Shown: positions 1 to 9,056, numbered from the stretch's first letter. The stretch is 32,162 bases of DNA from Oscillospiraceae bacterium (GCA_022779945.1 JALEYA010000161.1:1-32162); one strand, 5' to 3'. Notes: a model not told the origin generated them from the sequence alone. A program made the numbers and translations.

Positions 1-4
1 TAGC

Positions 5-1804
5 ATGACACAAAAGATTGTTGAAAGCAAAGCATATCCGTTGAAAGAATTGTTTTCTGACAAATTTGATGTCGATTTTTATCAACGTGAATATGTATGG
101 CAGAAAAAGCAATTGGAAGATTTGTTAAACGATCTTTCTACAGAATTTTTGAAAAATTGGACAGAGGGTGATGCTGTAGAGAAGGTAAGAGATTATGATC
201 CATATGTTATGGGTGAAATAGTTCTTTCGCTTCAACAAGGTAAACGTAGTTCCATTATAGATGGTCAACAAAGAATAACAACTTTTACCTTACTACTTAT
301 ATATTTGCTTAAAAGCTATGGTGGTTTAAAAAAATTTCCCCGTTCCGATATCGAAAAACTGATTTATAGTGATGATTTTGGTACTCCGCGATTTAATCTT
401 GACATAGCAGAACGAAAGGAGTGTATGCTTTCACTTTATGAAAGTGGAACATACATAATAAAAGATACTGATTCGATTTCTGTGAAGAATATTGTCGATA
501 GATATATAGATATTGCAAATTGCTGGAGCGAAAAAATCAACGAAAAAAATATAATTCCATTTACATATTGGATTAAAGAAAAAGTAATGTTTTCAAAAGT
601 ATGGACTAATAGCGATGAGTTTGCATATGTGATTTTCGAAACAATGAATGACCGAGGCTTATCATTAACTCAGGTTGAAATGTTACGTAGTTTTCTTCTT
701 GCAAACATTGACTCGGACGTTCGTGAAAAAGCAATGAATGAATTTGATGAAACAGTAAAACTTCTTATAAACATCAAACTTAGTTCGAAATCAAAAGCCG
801 AATTTGAGTTTTTCAAGCTTTATTTTAGAGGGCATTTAGCAGAGGATTTATCTCAAAGTAAAAATTCAAATTCCGATTTCATTCGTATTGGTAAAGAATT
901 TCACCGTTGGGTTCGAGACAATGATAAAAAGCTCGGCCTAATAAATTCCTCTGATTATGTAACATTTATATCAAAAATTGCTTTTTTTGCAAAGCAATAT
1001 GCAAAAATAAATAATTTGATACTTAGTCGAAACACAAAGGACTATTTGTATCTCATTGTTAACTTTGATTACGGCTTTACGCTTCAACCTGCTGTAATTC
1101 TTGCTGCAATAAAATATGGGGACACAGAGGATATTGTTCTCGAGAAAATAAAAATTGTATCTCGGTACTTAACTAAGGTTTTGTCTTGGAGGGTATGGAA
1201 TCACTGGATGATTTCTCAAAGTTCTTTGGAAGCGCCTATATACGATTTATGTAAAAAGATTCGTAATTTAAATGTAGACGAACTCAACACTTTTTTTGAA
1301 AATGATCCTATTGATTTACCTGATTTGGATAATGCGCCAACATTAAACCAGCAAAATCGTTCTCGCTTAAGAGTGTTAATTGCTTTGATTACAGAAATCG
1401 TTGCAAAAGAATCACACACTTCCGACTATATGCTTAACAAAAAAGATATTGAGGTTGAGCATATTTGGTCTAATCATTATGATCAACATATTGATGAGTT
1501 TACCGATGAAACAGAATTTGCAGCTATCAGAAATAATATTGGTGATTTACTGGTTCTTCCCAAAAGTTTTAATGCTTCTTTCGGAGATTTACCTTATGAA
1601 CAAAAAGTTGAACAATATTTTGAACAAAACATATTGGCTCAAACACTTAATGCAAAAAAGTATAAAAACAATCCGGATTTCTTGAAATTCAAAGACGCGA
1701 GCAAATTGGATTTCAAAAGCTATGAGCACTTTAAACGAGTCTCAATTTCAGAAAGAGCAGAACTTTATAAAAGCATTTTACTATGGAATTGGAGGCAATT
1801 ATAA
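5..1804 (+). CDS. DUF262 / DUF1524 (HNH) domain protein, GmrSD-like type IV restriction family
   Basis: 599-aa ORF; N-terminal DUF262 signature 'SSIIDGQQRITTFTLLLIYLL', 'YQREYVW'; C-terminal DUF1524-like 'DIEVEHIWSNH...RNNIGDLLVLPKSFNASFGDLPYEQKV'. Confidence 0.88.
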   Translation: MTQKIVESKAYPLKELFSDKFDVDFYQREYVWQKKQLEDLLNDLSTEFLKNWTEGDAVEKVRDYDPYVMGEIVLSLQQGKRSSIIDGQQRITTFTLLLIYLLKSYGGLKKFPRSDIEKLIYSDDFGTPRFNLDIAERKECMLSLYESGTYIIKDTDSISVKNIVDRYIDIANCWSEKINEKNIIPFTYWIKEKVMFSKVWTNSDEFAYVIFETMNDRGLSLTQVEMLRSFLLANIDSDVREKAMNEFDETVKLLINIKLSSKSKAEFEFFKLYFRGHLAEDLSQSKNSNSDFIRIGKEFHRWVRDNDKKLGLINSSDYVTFISKIAFFAKQYAKINNLILSRNTKDYLYLIVNFDYGFTLQPAVILAAIKYGDTEDIVLEKIKIVSRYLTKVLSWRVWNHWMISQSSLEAPIYDLCKKIRNLNVDELNTFFENDPIDLPDLDNAPTLNQQNRSRLRVLIALITEIVAKESHTSDYMLNKKDIEVEHIWSNHYDQHIDEFTDETEFAAIRNNIGDLLVLPKSFNASFGDLPYEQKVEQYFEQNILAQTLNAKKYKNNPDFLKFKDASKLDFKSYEHFKRVSISERAELYKSILLWNWRQL

Positions 1805-2125
1805 AGATATTTCGAACATGGATTTTTTGGCAACGCAAAAAAATTCACTTGTTACCGTTTAACTTAAAGAGAATAAAATTTGGAATACTACTTTTAATGG
1901 GATACTCATGAAAAACTATCAAACAATGAAAATATCAAGGGTTCGGAATGGATGATAATTAAGAAGTGTTGCAAGAATTGTGGTTGCAATGCCAAACAAC
2001 AAATATGCATTTAGTTTTGAACCGATGAAAAAGCAACAGTGGTATAGATTGTTTCTATTTATCAATAATTACAAAAAATACAGCAAGTTGCTTTTACCCA
2101 CTTGACTATTATAGGAGGACTTATT

Positions 2126-3532
2126 ATGAGCAAAGAAAAAACTCAAGCAGAGCTTTTGAAAGAAAAGCTTTGCTTGAAAAAGGATCATTTTGACGAACGC
2201 TTCGGCGAAGAGACCGGAAAAGCAGACGAGTTTTGCGTCGGCTATATGGACTTTCTCGGGACAGCGAAAACCGAGCGTGAATGTAATGCCTATATCATCG
2301 AAAAGGCGAAGAAAAACGGCTTTTCCGCTTTTGACCGAACGAAAAGCTATCAACCCGGCGATAAGGTTTATTACGATAACAGAGGCAAGGCGGTTATTCT
2401 TGCCGTAATGGGTAAAAAAGGCATCACCGAGGGCGCAAAAATCGTCGCTTCCCATATCGATTCCCCCCGCCTTGACTTAAAGCCGACTCCGCTTTATGAA
2501 GATACGGAGTTTGCGTACTTCAAAACGCACTATTACGGCGGACTTCGTAAATATCAGTGGGGCGCGATTCCGCTTTCGCTTCACGGCGTACTGGTCAGAA
2601 GCGACGGCACAAAGGTCACCGTAAGTCTCGGTGAAAAACCGGGTGAGCCGAAATTCGTTGTGACCGATCTTCTTCCGCATCTTGCCAAAGAGCAAAGCAA
2701 GCGCACCCTTTCCGAGGGACTCAAGGGGGAAGAACTCAATATCCTCATCGGCAGCCGTCCGTTCAAGTCCGACAGCGGCAGTGAACTTGTCAAGCTGAAT
2801 ATCCTGAAGCTTCTCAACGAAAAATACGGGATTATTGAAGAGGACTTCATCTCGGCGGAACTGGAGCTTGTTCCGGCGTTCACCGTTGACAGCATCGGCT
2901 TTGATGAAAGCCTGATAGGCGGCTACGGCCACGACGACAGAGTCTGTGCTTATCCCGCTTTTGAAGCACTTTTCAGCCTGACGGACGCTCCCGAACACAC
3001 GGCGGTAGCGGTTCTTGCCGACAAGGAAGAAATCGGTTCGGATGGCAACACGGGTCTGAACTCGTCCTATCTCAAGTATTTTATCGCCGATCTTGCGGCT
3101 CTTGACAACATGGAGGGCAGACACGTTCTTTCGATGAGTGAATGTCTTTCCGCCGACGTCAACGCAGGCTTTGATCCGACCTTTGCTTCGGTACACGATA
3201 AAAACAACGCCGCATTCCTCAACCACGGTGTCGTCGTTACGAAATATACCGGCTCAAGAGGAAAGTCGGGCACCTCGGACGCAAGCGCAGAATTTGTCGG
3301 CAAGGTCAGAAAGATCCTTAACGATGCTTCTGTCTGCTGGCAGACCGGCGAAATGGGCAAGGTTGACGAGGGCGGCGGCGGAACCGTTGCGATGTATATT
3401 GCAAACCTCGACGTAAACGTTGTTGATCTCGGCGTTCCTGTTCTTTCGATGCATTCGCCGTATGAAATCGTCGCAAAGTCCGATGTGTACAGCACTTTCC
3501 GAGCGTGCGAAGCGTTTTATAAGTCGGAATAA
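2126..3532 (+). CDS. M18 family aminopeptidase
   Basis: ORF track starts at 2102, but ATG at 2126 follows the RBS 'aggagg'; motifs 'ASHIDSPRLDLKPTPLYED', 'GYGHDDRVCAYPAFEAL', 'LADKEEIGSDGNTG', 'MHSPYEIVAKSDVYSTFRACEAFY'. Confidence 0.9.
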   Translation: MSKEKTQAELLKEKLCLKKDHFDERFGEETGKADEFCVGYMDFLGTAKTERECNAYIIEKAKKNGFSAFDRTKSYQPGDKVYYDNRGKAVILAVMGKKGITEGAKIVASHIDSPRLDLKPTPLYEDTEFAYFKTHYYGGLRKYQWGAIPLSLHGVLVRSDGTKVTVSLGEKPGEPKFVVTDLLPHLAKEQSKRTLSEGLKGEELNILIGSRPFKSDSGSELVKLNILKLLNEKYGIIEEDFISAELELVPAFTVDSIGFDESLIGGYGHDDRVCAYPAFEALFSLTDAPEHTAVAVLADKEEIGSDGNTGLNSSYLKYFIADLAALDNMEGRHVLSMSECLSADVNAGFDPTFASVHDKNNAAFLNHGVVVTKYTGSRGKSGTSDASAEFVGKVRKILNDASVCWQTGEMGKVDEGGGGTVAMYIANLDVNVVDLGVPVLSMHSPYEIVAKSDVYSTFRACEAFYKSE

Positions 3533-3557
3533 AAGAAAAATCTGCGCCGTCAGGTTG

Positions 3558-3586
3558 TTGACAAACGCAGAAAAACAGCGTATAAT
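3558..3586 (+). promoter_or_regulatory. Near-consensus sigma-A promoter (TTGACA-N17-TATAAT) for a putative antitoxin RNA
   Basis: TTGACA 3558-3563, 17-bp spacer, TATAAT 3581-3586; no ORF follows on + strand before the terminator. Confidence 0.8.
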
Positions 3587-3592
3587 ATAAGC

Positions 3593-3691
3593 ACAGGGAA
3601 ACACTGCGATAAGCGGTTACACGCCCTCAAAACAGATCATTATAAAGATAATAACCGTCAGTTTTGCAGACAGTGGCGGTTATTTCTTTTT
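3593..3691 (+). ncRNA. Putative antisense/antitoxin RNA (about 99 nt), convergent with a small toxin ORF
   Basis: Starts 7-8 nt after the -10 at 3581-3586; ends in hairpin AATAACCGTCA(3650-3660)/TGGCGGTTATT(3674-3684) followed by TCTTTTT. Confidence 0.65.
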
Positions 3692-3778
3692 ATGTTCAAG
3701 AATTAAAATGGTTAATTCTATAATGCTGATGAGCACAAGCGAAAACGTTAATAGATTTTCGTATGTAACATACTGCAT
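3680..3778 (-). CDS. Small hydrophobic holin-like/fst-like type I toxin candidate (32 aa: MQYVTYENLLTFSLVLISIIELTILILEHKKK)
   Basis: Reverse complement of 3680-3778 reads ATG...TAA with a single TM segment and a basic KKK tail; SD 'aagggggtgg' upstream; own promoter on the minus strand. Confidence 0.75.
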   Translation of the reverse strand: MQYVTYENLLTFSLVLISIIELTILILEHKKK

Positions 3779-3861
3779 CTGAACCACCCCCTTGCGAGGG
3801 CGAGAGTTGTAACCGCCTACCGTTTATGTAGTATTTCCCTGTGGGCTTTTCAGCCGATAGG

Positions 3862-3891
3862 ATTATATCACAAAAAGTAAATTTGTGTCAA
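3862..3891 (-). promoter_or_regulatory. Sigma-A promoter (TTGACA-N18-TATAAT) for the toxin mRNA
   Basis: Minus strand: TTGACA = 3891-3886, TATAAT = 3867-3862; 5' UTR of about 75 nt leads to the 32-aa ORF. Confidence 0.78.
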
Positions 3892-3908
3892 CTTATCAGA
3901 AGTGAGGG

Positions 3909-4460
3909 ATGAAGATGTTCGAGCTTTTCAAACGTAAAAAAGAAAAGGAGCAAATGATCGAAGACGGCGACCGTCATTTTGACGAGGTATGGAACGCCGA
4001 TTTTGATACAATATGGACTTTTTCCGACACGAACGATTTTGTCATCGGTATGTACAGCTACTTTTGCCGCAAATCCGACTGCGGCGTAAGAACAGAGGTT
4101 TTCTCCGGAACGGAACGGGTGTTCTTCGCCTGCCTTGAGATGTTTCACGAAGTAAACAACGGCGGATTTGAGCAATTCTTTTATAATGCAAACAGTGATT
4201 TTATCAAAGAATACGAAGCGGCATTCCATGAAATCGGGGCCGATGAAGCCGCCGTTATCTGCAAGAAAGCGATTGATTGTTTCGGTAAGCCGATTCCTGC
4301 CAAAAAGCACGAACGACAGGTTTTTCTTGACCGATACACGACCGATGCGATCTCGGATTTTCTTCAGGTGTGTGACAGAGAGTTCCTTTCGTGCACGGAC
4401 GATATCGAGCCTCTTTTGTATCAGTACGCGGTGAAAAACAAAGACCGCTTCACAAGATAA
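3909..4460 (+). CDS. DMP19 / DUF4375-like protein
   Basis: 'EMFHEVNNGGFEQFFYNANSDFIKEYEAAFHEIGADEAAVICKKAI' resembles DMP19-type 'NGGFxQFFyN'; true start may be ATG 3915. Confidence 0.7.
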   Translation: MKMFELFKRKKEKEQMIEDGDRHFDEVWNADFDTIWTFSDTNDFVIGMYSYFCRKSDCGVRTEVFSGTERVFFACLEMFHEVNNGGFEQFFYNANSDFIKEYEAAFHEIGADEAAVICKKAIDCFGKPIPAKKHERQVFLDRYTTDAISDFLQVCDREFLSCTDDIEPLLYQYAVKNKDRFTR

Positions 4461-4491
4461 ACGACAAAAAACGGACTTGATATTATGCAAT

Positions 4492-4530
4492 AAGCCGGAG
4501 CAAAGTTTCAATCCCTTTACTCCGGCTTTT
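4492..4530 (+). terminator. Rho-independent terminator
   Basis: AAGCCGGAG(4492-4500)...CTCCGGCTT(4520-4528)TT. Confidence 0.75.
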
Positions 4531-4561
4531 CTGTTTATAAGGCTCTTATGTAATCCTTAGA

Positions 4562-6394
4562 TTACTTTCTGATTTTTGAAATCAGGGTGAACAGCTTGTT
4601 CAGAAGTGTGACGATCCACCGCAGCGCGCGGCCGAAAAATTCACGGATCGTGTCGGCAACACTGATTTCGGTGTCGTTGATATTCGAATGGTTTTCGTCT
4701 GTTGCCACCAGATAGAAGTGTGTGATGCTTCCGTCCGCCATGCCGTTGACAAGGGTGTTGAACGTGATTGCACCGTCTGCGCTCGTGCTGACGGTCGGAT
4801 AAATTTCGCCATTTTTCAGCGTGTTCCCTTCGATGGTCTTTAAGGAAGCACCGCCTTCGGGAATATAATAGAGCTCCATGTCCTCGAAGGTGAGATTTTC
4901 GAATTTTACTTTTTCGATGTTGTCGTATTGAAGGCAGAAAGCGGCAAGGGTATCGAAAAATTCATAAGAGCTCAGTTTCACGCTGTCCGAAAAGAAAAGA
5001 ACCGAACCGTCATAGGTGAAGGGTACGACATTGATTGCCGTGCTCGAAAGGGAAAAGTCGTGTGTTGTCTTGCTGTTTTCATAAATGCGCATCTGCTCGG
5101 CGCAGGAAACGAACGAAGTGCTTTCGAATTGACTGTTGCCGAAAATAATTACGTTTTCAAGCTTCGGGCAGTTCACGAAAGCATCCGGTTCAATCGTGAT
5201 GTCACCCGATGTGATAATAACAGCGACAAGCGACGGAAAATCAGAGAATGCGTTTGCGCCGATCGTGTCGATGCCGTCAATGATGAGGGTCGTGACGTCT
5301 TGCTTGTCCGGATCCCAATAATGCCACTGATTTTCGCTTGAAGAGGGAATTGCACCGGTGCCGTAAACGGAAAGAATGTCGTTTTCGTTGATGAAGTCGA
5401 TCGACTGATAGGTGTCGGGGCTGATATTGTAATGGATCGTTGCCGTGTCAACCACAACGGGACGATCCCCGTAATACGGTCTGGTGTCAATCGAGATTTT
5501 GCTCCAGTCCTCTTCGCTTCCGCCGTAGCAGATATCCGTTGCCGGAATATTGCCTAAGGCACCGCTGCGTATTTCCGTAAGGGTGGACGGAAGATAAACG
5601 TATTTCAAAGAAGTATCGTTTTCGAATGCATAAGTACTAAGCGAGGTTACGCCTTCGGGAATCACAATTTTTTCGAGCGCGTAGCATTCCGTGAATGCAC
5701 TGTTCGGAATTTCGGTAAGAGTGGACGGAAGGCTGACGTTTTTCAGAGAAGTACAGGACGCAAAACACATCTGCCCGATACTTGTCACACCTTCGGGAAT
5801 GTTGACCGATTCAAGACTTTTAGCGTTAAAGAAGGCTTGCCCGACTATTTGGGTTACCGAATTAGGAAGGACAACATTTTTTATAAACGGACAAATCGAA
5901 AACGCAGAATCGTTTATTTTCGTAACGCCGTCCGGAACCGTATAGGTTTCGCAGTCAAGACAGGTCGGGGCTTTGATCAGTTCGGTCATCTGTTTGTCAT
6001 AGATCACGCCTTCTTCATCGCTTGTATAGTTCGGATTCTCCGGATCGACGATCTGGTATCTGACGTCGGCATATTCGAATGCTTCAATGTTGAGACTTGT
6101 TACGGTCTTCGGAATATACACCGCAGTTACCGTATCATCGCCGAATTCATACGTTTCATCAAACATGGCCCAACGGGCGATTGCCGTGACTTCATAACCT
6201 CCGAGCGTTTCGGGAATGCGGATTTCGTCAAGATTCTTGTAATCAATTTTGGTTACGGTGGCTTTGTCGTCCGTGACTGTGTAAGTGAAAATTCCTTCGG
6301 TCAGGTCTTCCGCACTTACGGCGAAAGAAACCGAAAGGGCGCAAATCAGGCTAAAAAGCATCACAAAGAGAGCGATTGTTTTTTTGATTTTCAT
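4562..6394 (-). CDS. Secreted BspA-like leucine-rich repeat (LRR_5) protein
   Basis: N-terminal signal peptide 'KKTIALFVMLFSLICALSVSFAVSA'; repeated 'IPEGVTSIG..CFASCTSLKNVSLPSTLTEIPNSAFTECYALEKIVIPEGVTSL'; RBS 'aggagg' upstream of ATG. Confidence 0.9.
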   Translation of the reverse strand: MKIKKTIALFVMLFSLICALSVSFAVSAEDLTEGIFTYTVTDDKATVTKIDYKNLDEIRIPETLGGYEVTAIARWAMFDETYEFGDDTVTAVYIPKTVTSLNIEAFEYADVRYQIVDPENPNYTSDEEGVIYDKQMTELIKAPTCLDCETYTVPDGVTKINDSAFSICPFIKNVVLPNSVTQIVGQAFFNAKSLESVNIPEGVTSIGQMCFASCTSLKNVSLPSTLTEIPNSAFTECYALEKIVIPEGVTSLSTYAFENDTSLKYVYLPSTLTEIRSGALGNIPATDICYGGSEEDWSKISIDTRPYYGDRPVVVDTATIHYNISPDTYQSIDFINENDILSVYGTGAIPSSSENQWHYWDPDKQDVTTLIIDGIDTIGANAFSDFPSLVAVIITSGDITIEPDAFVNCPKLENVIIFGNSQFESTSFVSCAEQMRIYENSKTTHDFSLSSTAINVVPFTYDGSVLFFSDSVKLSSYEFFDTLAAFCLQYDNIEKVKFENLTFEDMELYYIPEGGASLKTIEGNTLKNGEIYPTVSTSADGAITFNTLVNGMADGSITHFYLVATDENHSNINDTEISVADTIREFFGRALRWIVTLLNKLFTLISKIRK

Positions 6395-6487
6395 TTTATT
6401 TCCTCCTATATGGAATCACATAAGTATATTATAATAGGAAAAATTGTTTTTTTCAATTCATTTGAACAGATTTTTAACGAAGACAGA

Positions 6488-6517
6488 ACCGTTAGTTCCC
6501 GTAAATCGACCGTTAAT
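6488..6517 (+). promoter_or_regulatory. LytTR-type direct repeat site upstream of the response regulator operon
   Basis: ACCGTTAGT(6488-6496)-N12-ACCGTTAAT(6509-6517), period 21 bp. Confidence 0.72.
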
Positions 6518-6612
6518 TCTTTTTATGTTGAAAATGTGAAATAAAAATGATATATTTTCTAAGATAATGATTTTTTTATCTTGTTGTGATATGATATTGT
6601 TGAGGTGCAGAT

Positions 6613-7323
6613 ATGAAGATTGCTGTTTGCGAAGATGAAAAAATTGTAGCGGAAGAGCTGGCGGAAAAGATCCGTGAGTTTATGAAGCTTACATATTTTG
6701 ATTTTTCGATTGATATTTTTCTGACGGGAGAGGACTTCAGAAAATCGCCGGAAATTTATGACCTGCTGTTTCTCGATTGCAGACTTCCGGACGCAAACGG
6801 ACTGACCATTGCCAAAGAACTGCGGGCGCGGGACATTGATACGGCCATCATTTTCGTTACGGCATTTCCGGAATATGTCTATGAAAGCTTTGAGGTTCAA
6901 CCGTTTCGCTATATGATAAAACCCATTGAAGAAACGGTGCTGCGCAAAGCGTTGATCGGATTTGTAAGGGCTTATGAAAAAGAGCGCCATATCAGTATTC
7001 CGACATCGAGAAAGAATCATATTGTGAATCTTCAGGATATCGTTTATATTGAATCGGACGGGAAATATTCGAATGTCTGTCTGAAAAACAATCTTTCCTA
7101 TAAGTCGATGAAGTCGATATCCGATTACAATACGGAAGTGGAAATCGATTGTCACAGCTTCTTCCGGACGCACAGATGCTATCTTGTCAATATGAAATAT
7201 ATCGATGAGGTTCAGGGCAATATTATTATTTTTGTCAACGGAGAAAAAGCCGAGATCAGTCGGCGTAAAGTTTCGGAGTTTCATAAAAGATATACAAATT
7301 ATCTGAAATATTTTGCAAAGTAA
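6613..7323 (+). CDS. LytTR-family response regulator (AgrA/VirR-like)
   Basis: N-terminal receiver 'MKIAVCEDEKIVAEEL...LLFLDCRLPDANGL'; C-terminal LytTR 'ISIPTSRKNHIVNLQDIVYIESDGKYSNVCL...FFRTHRCYLVNMKYI'. Confidence 0.93.
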   Translation: MKIAVCEDEKIVAEELAEKIREFMKLTYFDFSIDIFLTGEDFRKSPEIYDLLFLDCRLPDANGLTIAKELRARDIDTAIIFVTAFPEYVYESFEVQPFRYMIKPIEETVLRKALIGFVRAYEKERHISIPTSRKNHIVNLQDIVYIESDGKYSNVCLKNNLSYKSMKSISDYNTEVEIDCHSFFRTHRCYLVNMKYIDEVQGNIIIFVNGEKAEISRRKVSEFHKRYTNYLKYFAK

Positions 7324-7335
7324 GGATGTGGGTGC

Positions 7336-8646
7336 ATGATCAGCACGGTTACGGCAATTGCATACACGGTAAAAGATGCAGCGGCTGTAATCAGTTTGCT
7401 GTATATCATGCGCTATATTTTTTTAAATCAGATCAAGCCGGGAAAGGTCCGCCCGCTGCTGATTCTTCTGCTGACGCTGTTTCATGCATTCTTCGGCGTG
7501 TTTTATCTGATGAATGTAACAAGCGATTACCGCGCGGTCATGGATCTGGTTTCCAATATTATTTATCTGATGGCATTACAGCTGCTGACCGACAATAAAA
7601 AGCTTTCAAAGAGCTTTCTTGTCGTGTTTCTTTATATTTTTACCGTGGATATGTTCTATTCTTTGTGCTCACCGTTGGTCGGTGATCTTCTTCCCATAGA
7701 ATGTATTATAAACACCGTTATTTTTTCGCTTGTTTGCGTACTGATTGAATTTACCGCCAAAAAATCGGAGATCAACTTTTTGCCGAAGGTTTTTGCGGAA
7801 ATACCGAAATGGATTTACGCGGCGATCATGCTGTTTGAGCTGACCTGTTATTACAAGGAGTTCGGCGTTTCGGCGGCATGGTATAATGTTCTATATGTGA
7901 TCTCCTCGGCGGCCGTTATTATATGCGTTTTGTACCTTGTTTTTAAAATTTTCTATATGGCCTATCAGCAAAACAACATCCTTCAGCAAATGGCCATTCA
8001 AAAAGATTTCGGAGAGAAAGCCGCTGTCGGCGACAAGGAGCTCAGACGGTTCCGTCATGACTATAAAAACCACATGATCGTTGTCAATGCCTTTCTTGAA
8101 AGCGGAAACGTCAAAGAGGCAAGGGAGTATCTTGAATCCATCAACGACAGCATCAACGGTGTTATCAATAAGATCAAGACGGGAAATTTTGTTTCCGACG
8201 CTATTCTCAACAATAAAGCAGTGGCAGCGGCCAGAACCGATACGAAAATTCTGTTTTCCGGCGTGATTCCGTCTTCCGGGATTCGCAACGAGGATCTTTG
8301 TACGATTCTCGCGAATCTTGTCGATAATGCCGTAGAGGCGTGCGAGAAGCTCCCGACAACGGTAAGAACAATCGAAATCGAATCAAATGTTGTCAACGGC
8401 TATCTGATTTTAAGTATATCGAATCCCACGGCCGGCGATGATACTGGGGAACTCAGGACGACGAAGAAGGACAAAAAGAACCACGGTATCGGCTTGAAAA
8501 ATATTGAAAGAGCGGTCAAAAAATATGAGGGTGCCGTTTCGATCGAACGGGAAAATAAAACGTTCACGACAGATGTCAGAATGAAGCTTTTAAAAGAAAA
8601 ATTGACATCGGATAAGAACGATACAGAACGCAGTCTGTTCGTGTGA
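7336..8646 (+). CDS. GHKL-domain sensor histidine kinase (AgrC-like)
   Basis: Polytopic N-terminus; 'ELRRFRHDYKNHMIVVNAFLESGNVKEAREYL', 'LCTILANLVDNAVEACEKL', 'KKNHGIGLKNIERAVKKYEG'. Confidence 0.92.
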   Translation: MISTVTAIAYTVKDAAAVISLLYIMRYIFLNQIKPGKVRPLLILLLTLFHAFFGVFYLMNVTSDYRAVMDLVSNIIYLMALQLLTDNKKLSKSFLVVFLYIFTVDMFYSLCSPLVGDLLPIECIINTVIFSLVCVLIEFTAKKSEINFLPKVFAEIPKWIYAAIMLFELTCYYKEFGVSAAWYNVLYVISSAAVIICVLYLVFKIFYMAYQQNNILQQMAIQKDFGEKAAVGDKELRRFRHDYKNHMIVVNAFLESGNVKEAREYLESINDSINGVINKIKTGNFVSDAILNNKAVAAARTDTKILFSGVIPSSGIRNEDLCTILANLVDNAVEACEKLPTTVRTIEIESNVVNGYLILSISNPTAGDDTGELRTTKKDKKNHGIGLKNIERAVKKYEGAVSIERENKTFTTDVRMKLLKEKLTSDKNDTERSLFV

Positions 8647-8670
8647 CAGGCTGCTGTTTTTTTCTGTGTT

Positions 8671-8700
8671 ACCGTTCGTTGCTTGAAACGAACCGTTCGT
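8671..8700 (+). promoter_or_regulatory. LytTR-type direct repeat site A
   Basis: ACCGTTCGT(8671-8679)-N12-ACCGTTCGT(8692-8700); GATAAA (-10-like) begins 31 bp downstream at 8732. Confidence 0.7.
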
Positions 8701-8743
8701 TTCTTCTATATTGAAGTGAAAGATTGTTTGTGATAAACTGATG

Positions 8744-8973
8744 GTGAACGATGGTAACAACAGAAACAGTTGCATGAAATCCGACGAACAAAGGAGAAGC
8801 ACAGGGAAATGAATGCGACTGCCGATTTGTCTGTTTCAGCCGGCAATCATTACGGTCTTTGATCTGTCCGTACAATAGGCCGCAATTCAATCAGTATATT
8901 CTCATTATTTTCACACCATTATTTTATCGGGACGGTCGAATGGCTGCCCCGATAAAATAATGGGATTTTTTTT
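8744..8973 (+). ncRNA. Putative LytTR-controlled small transcript A
   Basis: Follows site A; ends at a 16-bp perfect hairpin CCATTATTTTATCGGG(8916-8931)/CCCGATAAAATAATGG(8948-8963) plus T8. Only very short ORFs (17-aa MNATADLSVSAGNHYGL at 8810-8863 possible). Confidence 0.5.
8916..8973 (+). terminator. Strong Rho-independent terminator of unit A
   Basis: 16-bp perfect stem followed by gaTTTTTTTT. Confidence 0.9.
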
Positions 8974-8983
8974 GCTTTCTCCT

Positions 8984-9013
8984 ACCGTTCAGTCGAAATT
9001 TTATACCGTTAAG
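8984..9013 (+). promoter_or_regulatory. LytTR-type direct repeat site B
   Basis: ACCGTTCAG(8984-8992)-N12-ACCGTTAAG(9005-9013); extended -10 TGtgTATAAT with TATAAT at 9045-9050, 31 bp downstream. Confidence 0.75.
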
Positions 9014-9056
9014 ACAAAACCTCCCACAAAAACCGATTTATGTGTATAATAAATCT

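Noticed and set aside
2477-3226. 249-aa ORF antisense to the M18 aminopeptidase
   Set aside because: Shadow ORF opposite a well-supported conserved gene; no RBS or domain.
3888-4511. 207-aa ORF antisense to the DMP19-like gene
   Set aside because: Shadow ORF; also crosses a terminator and the toxin promoter region.
6559-7284. 241-aa ORF antisense to the LytTR regulator
   Set aside because: Shadow ORF of a clearly coding response regulator.
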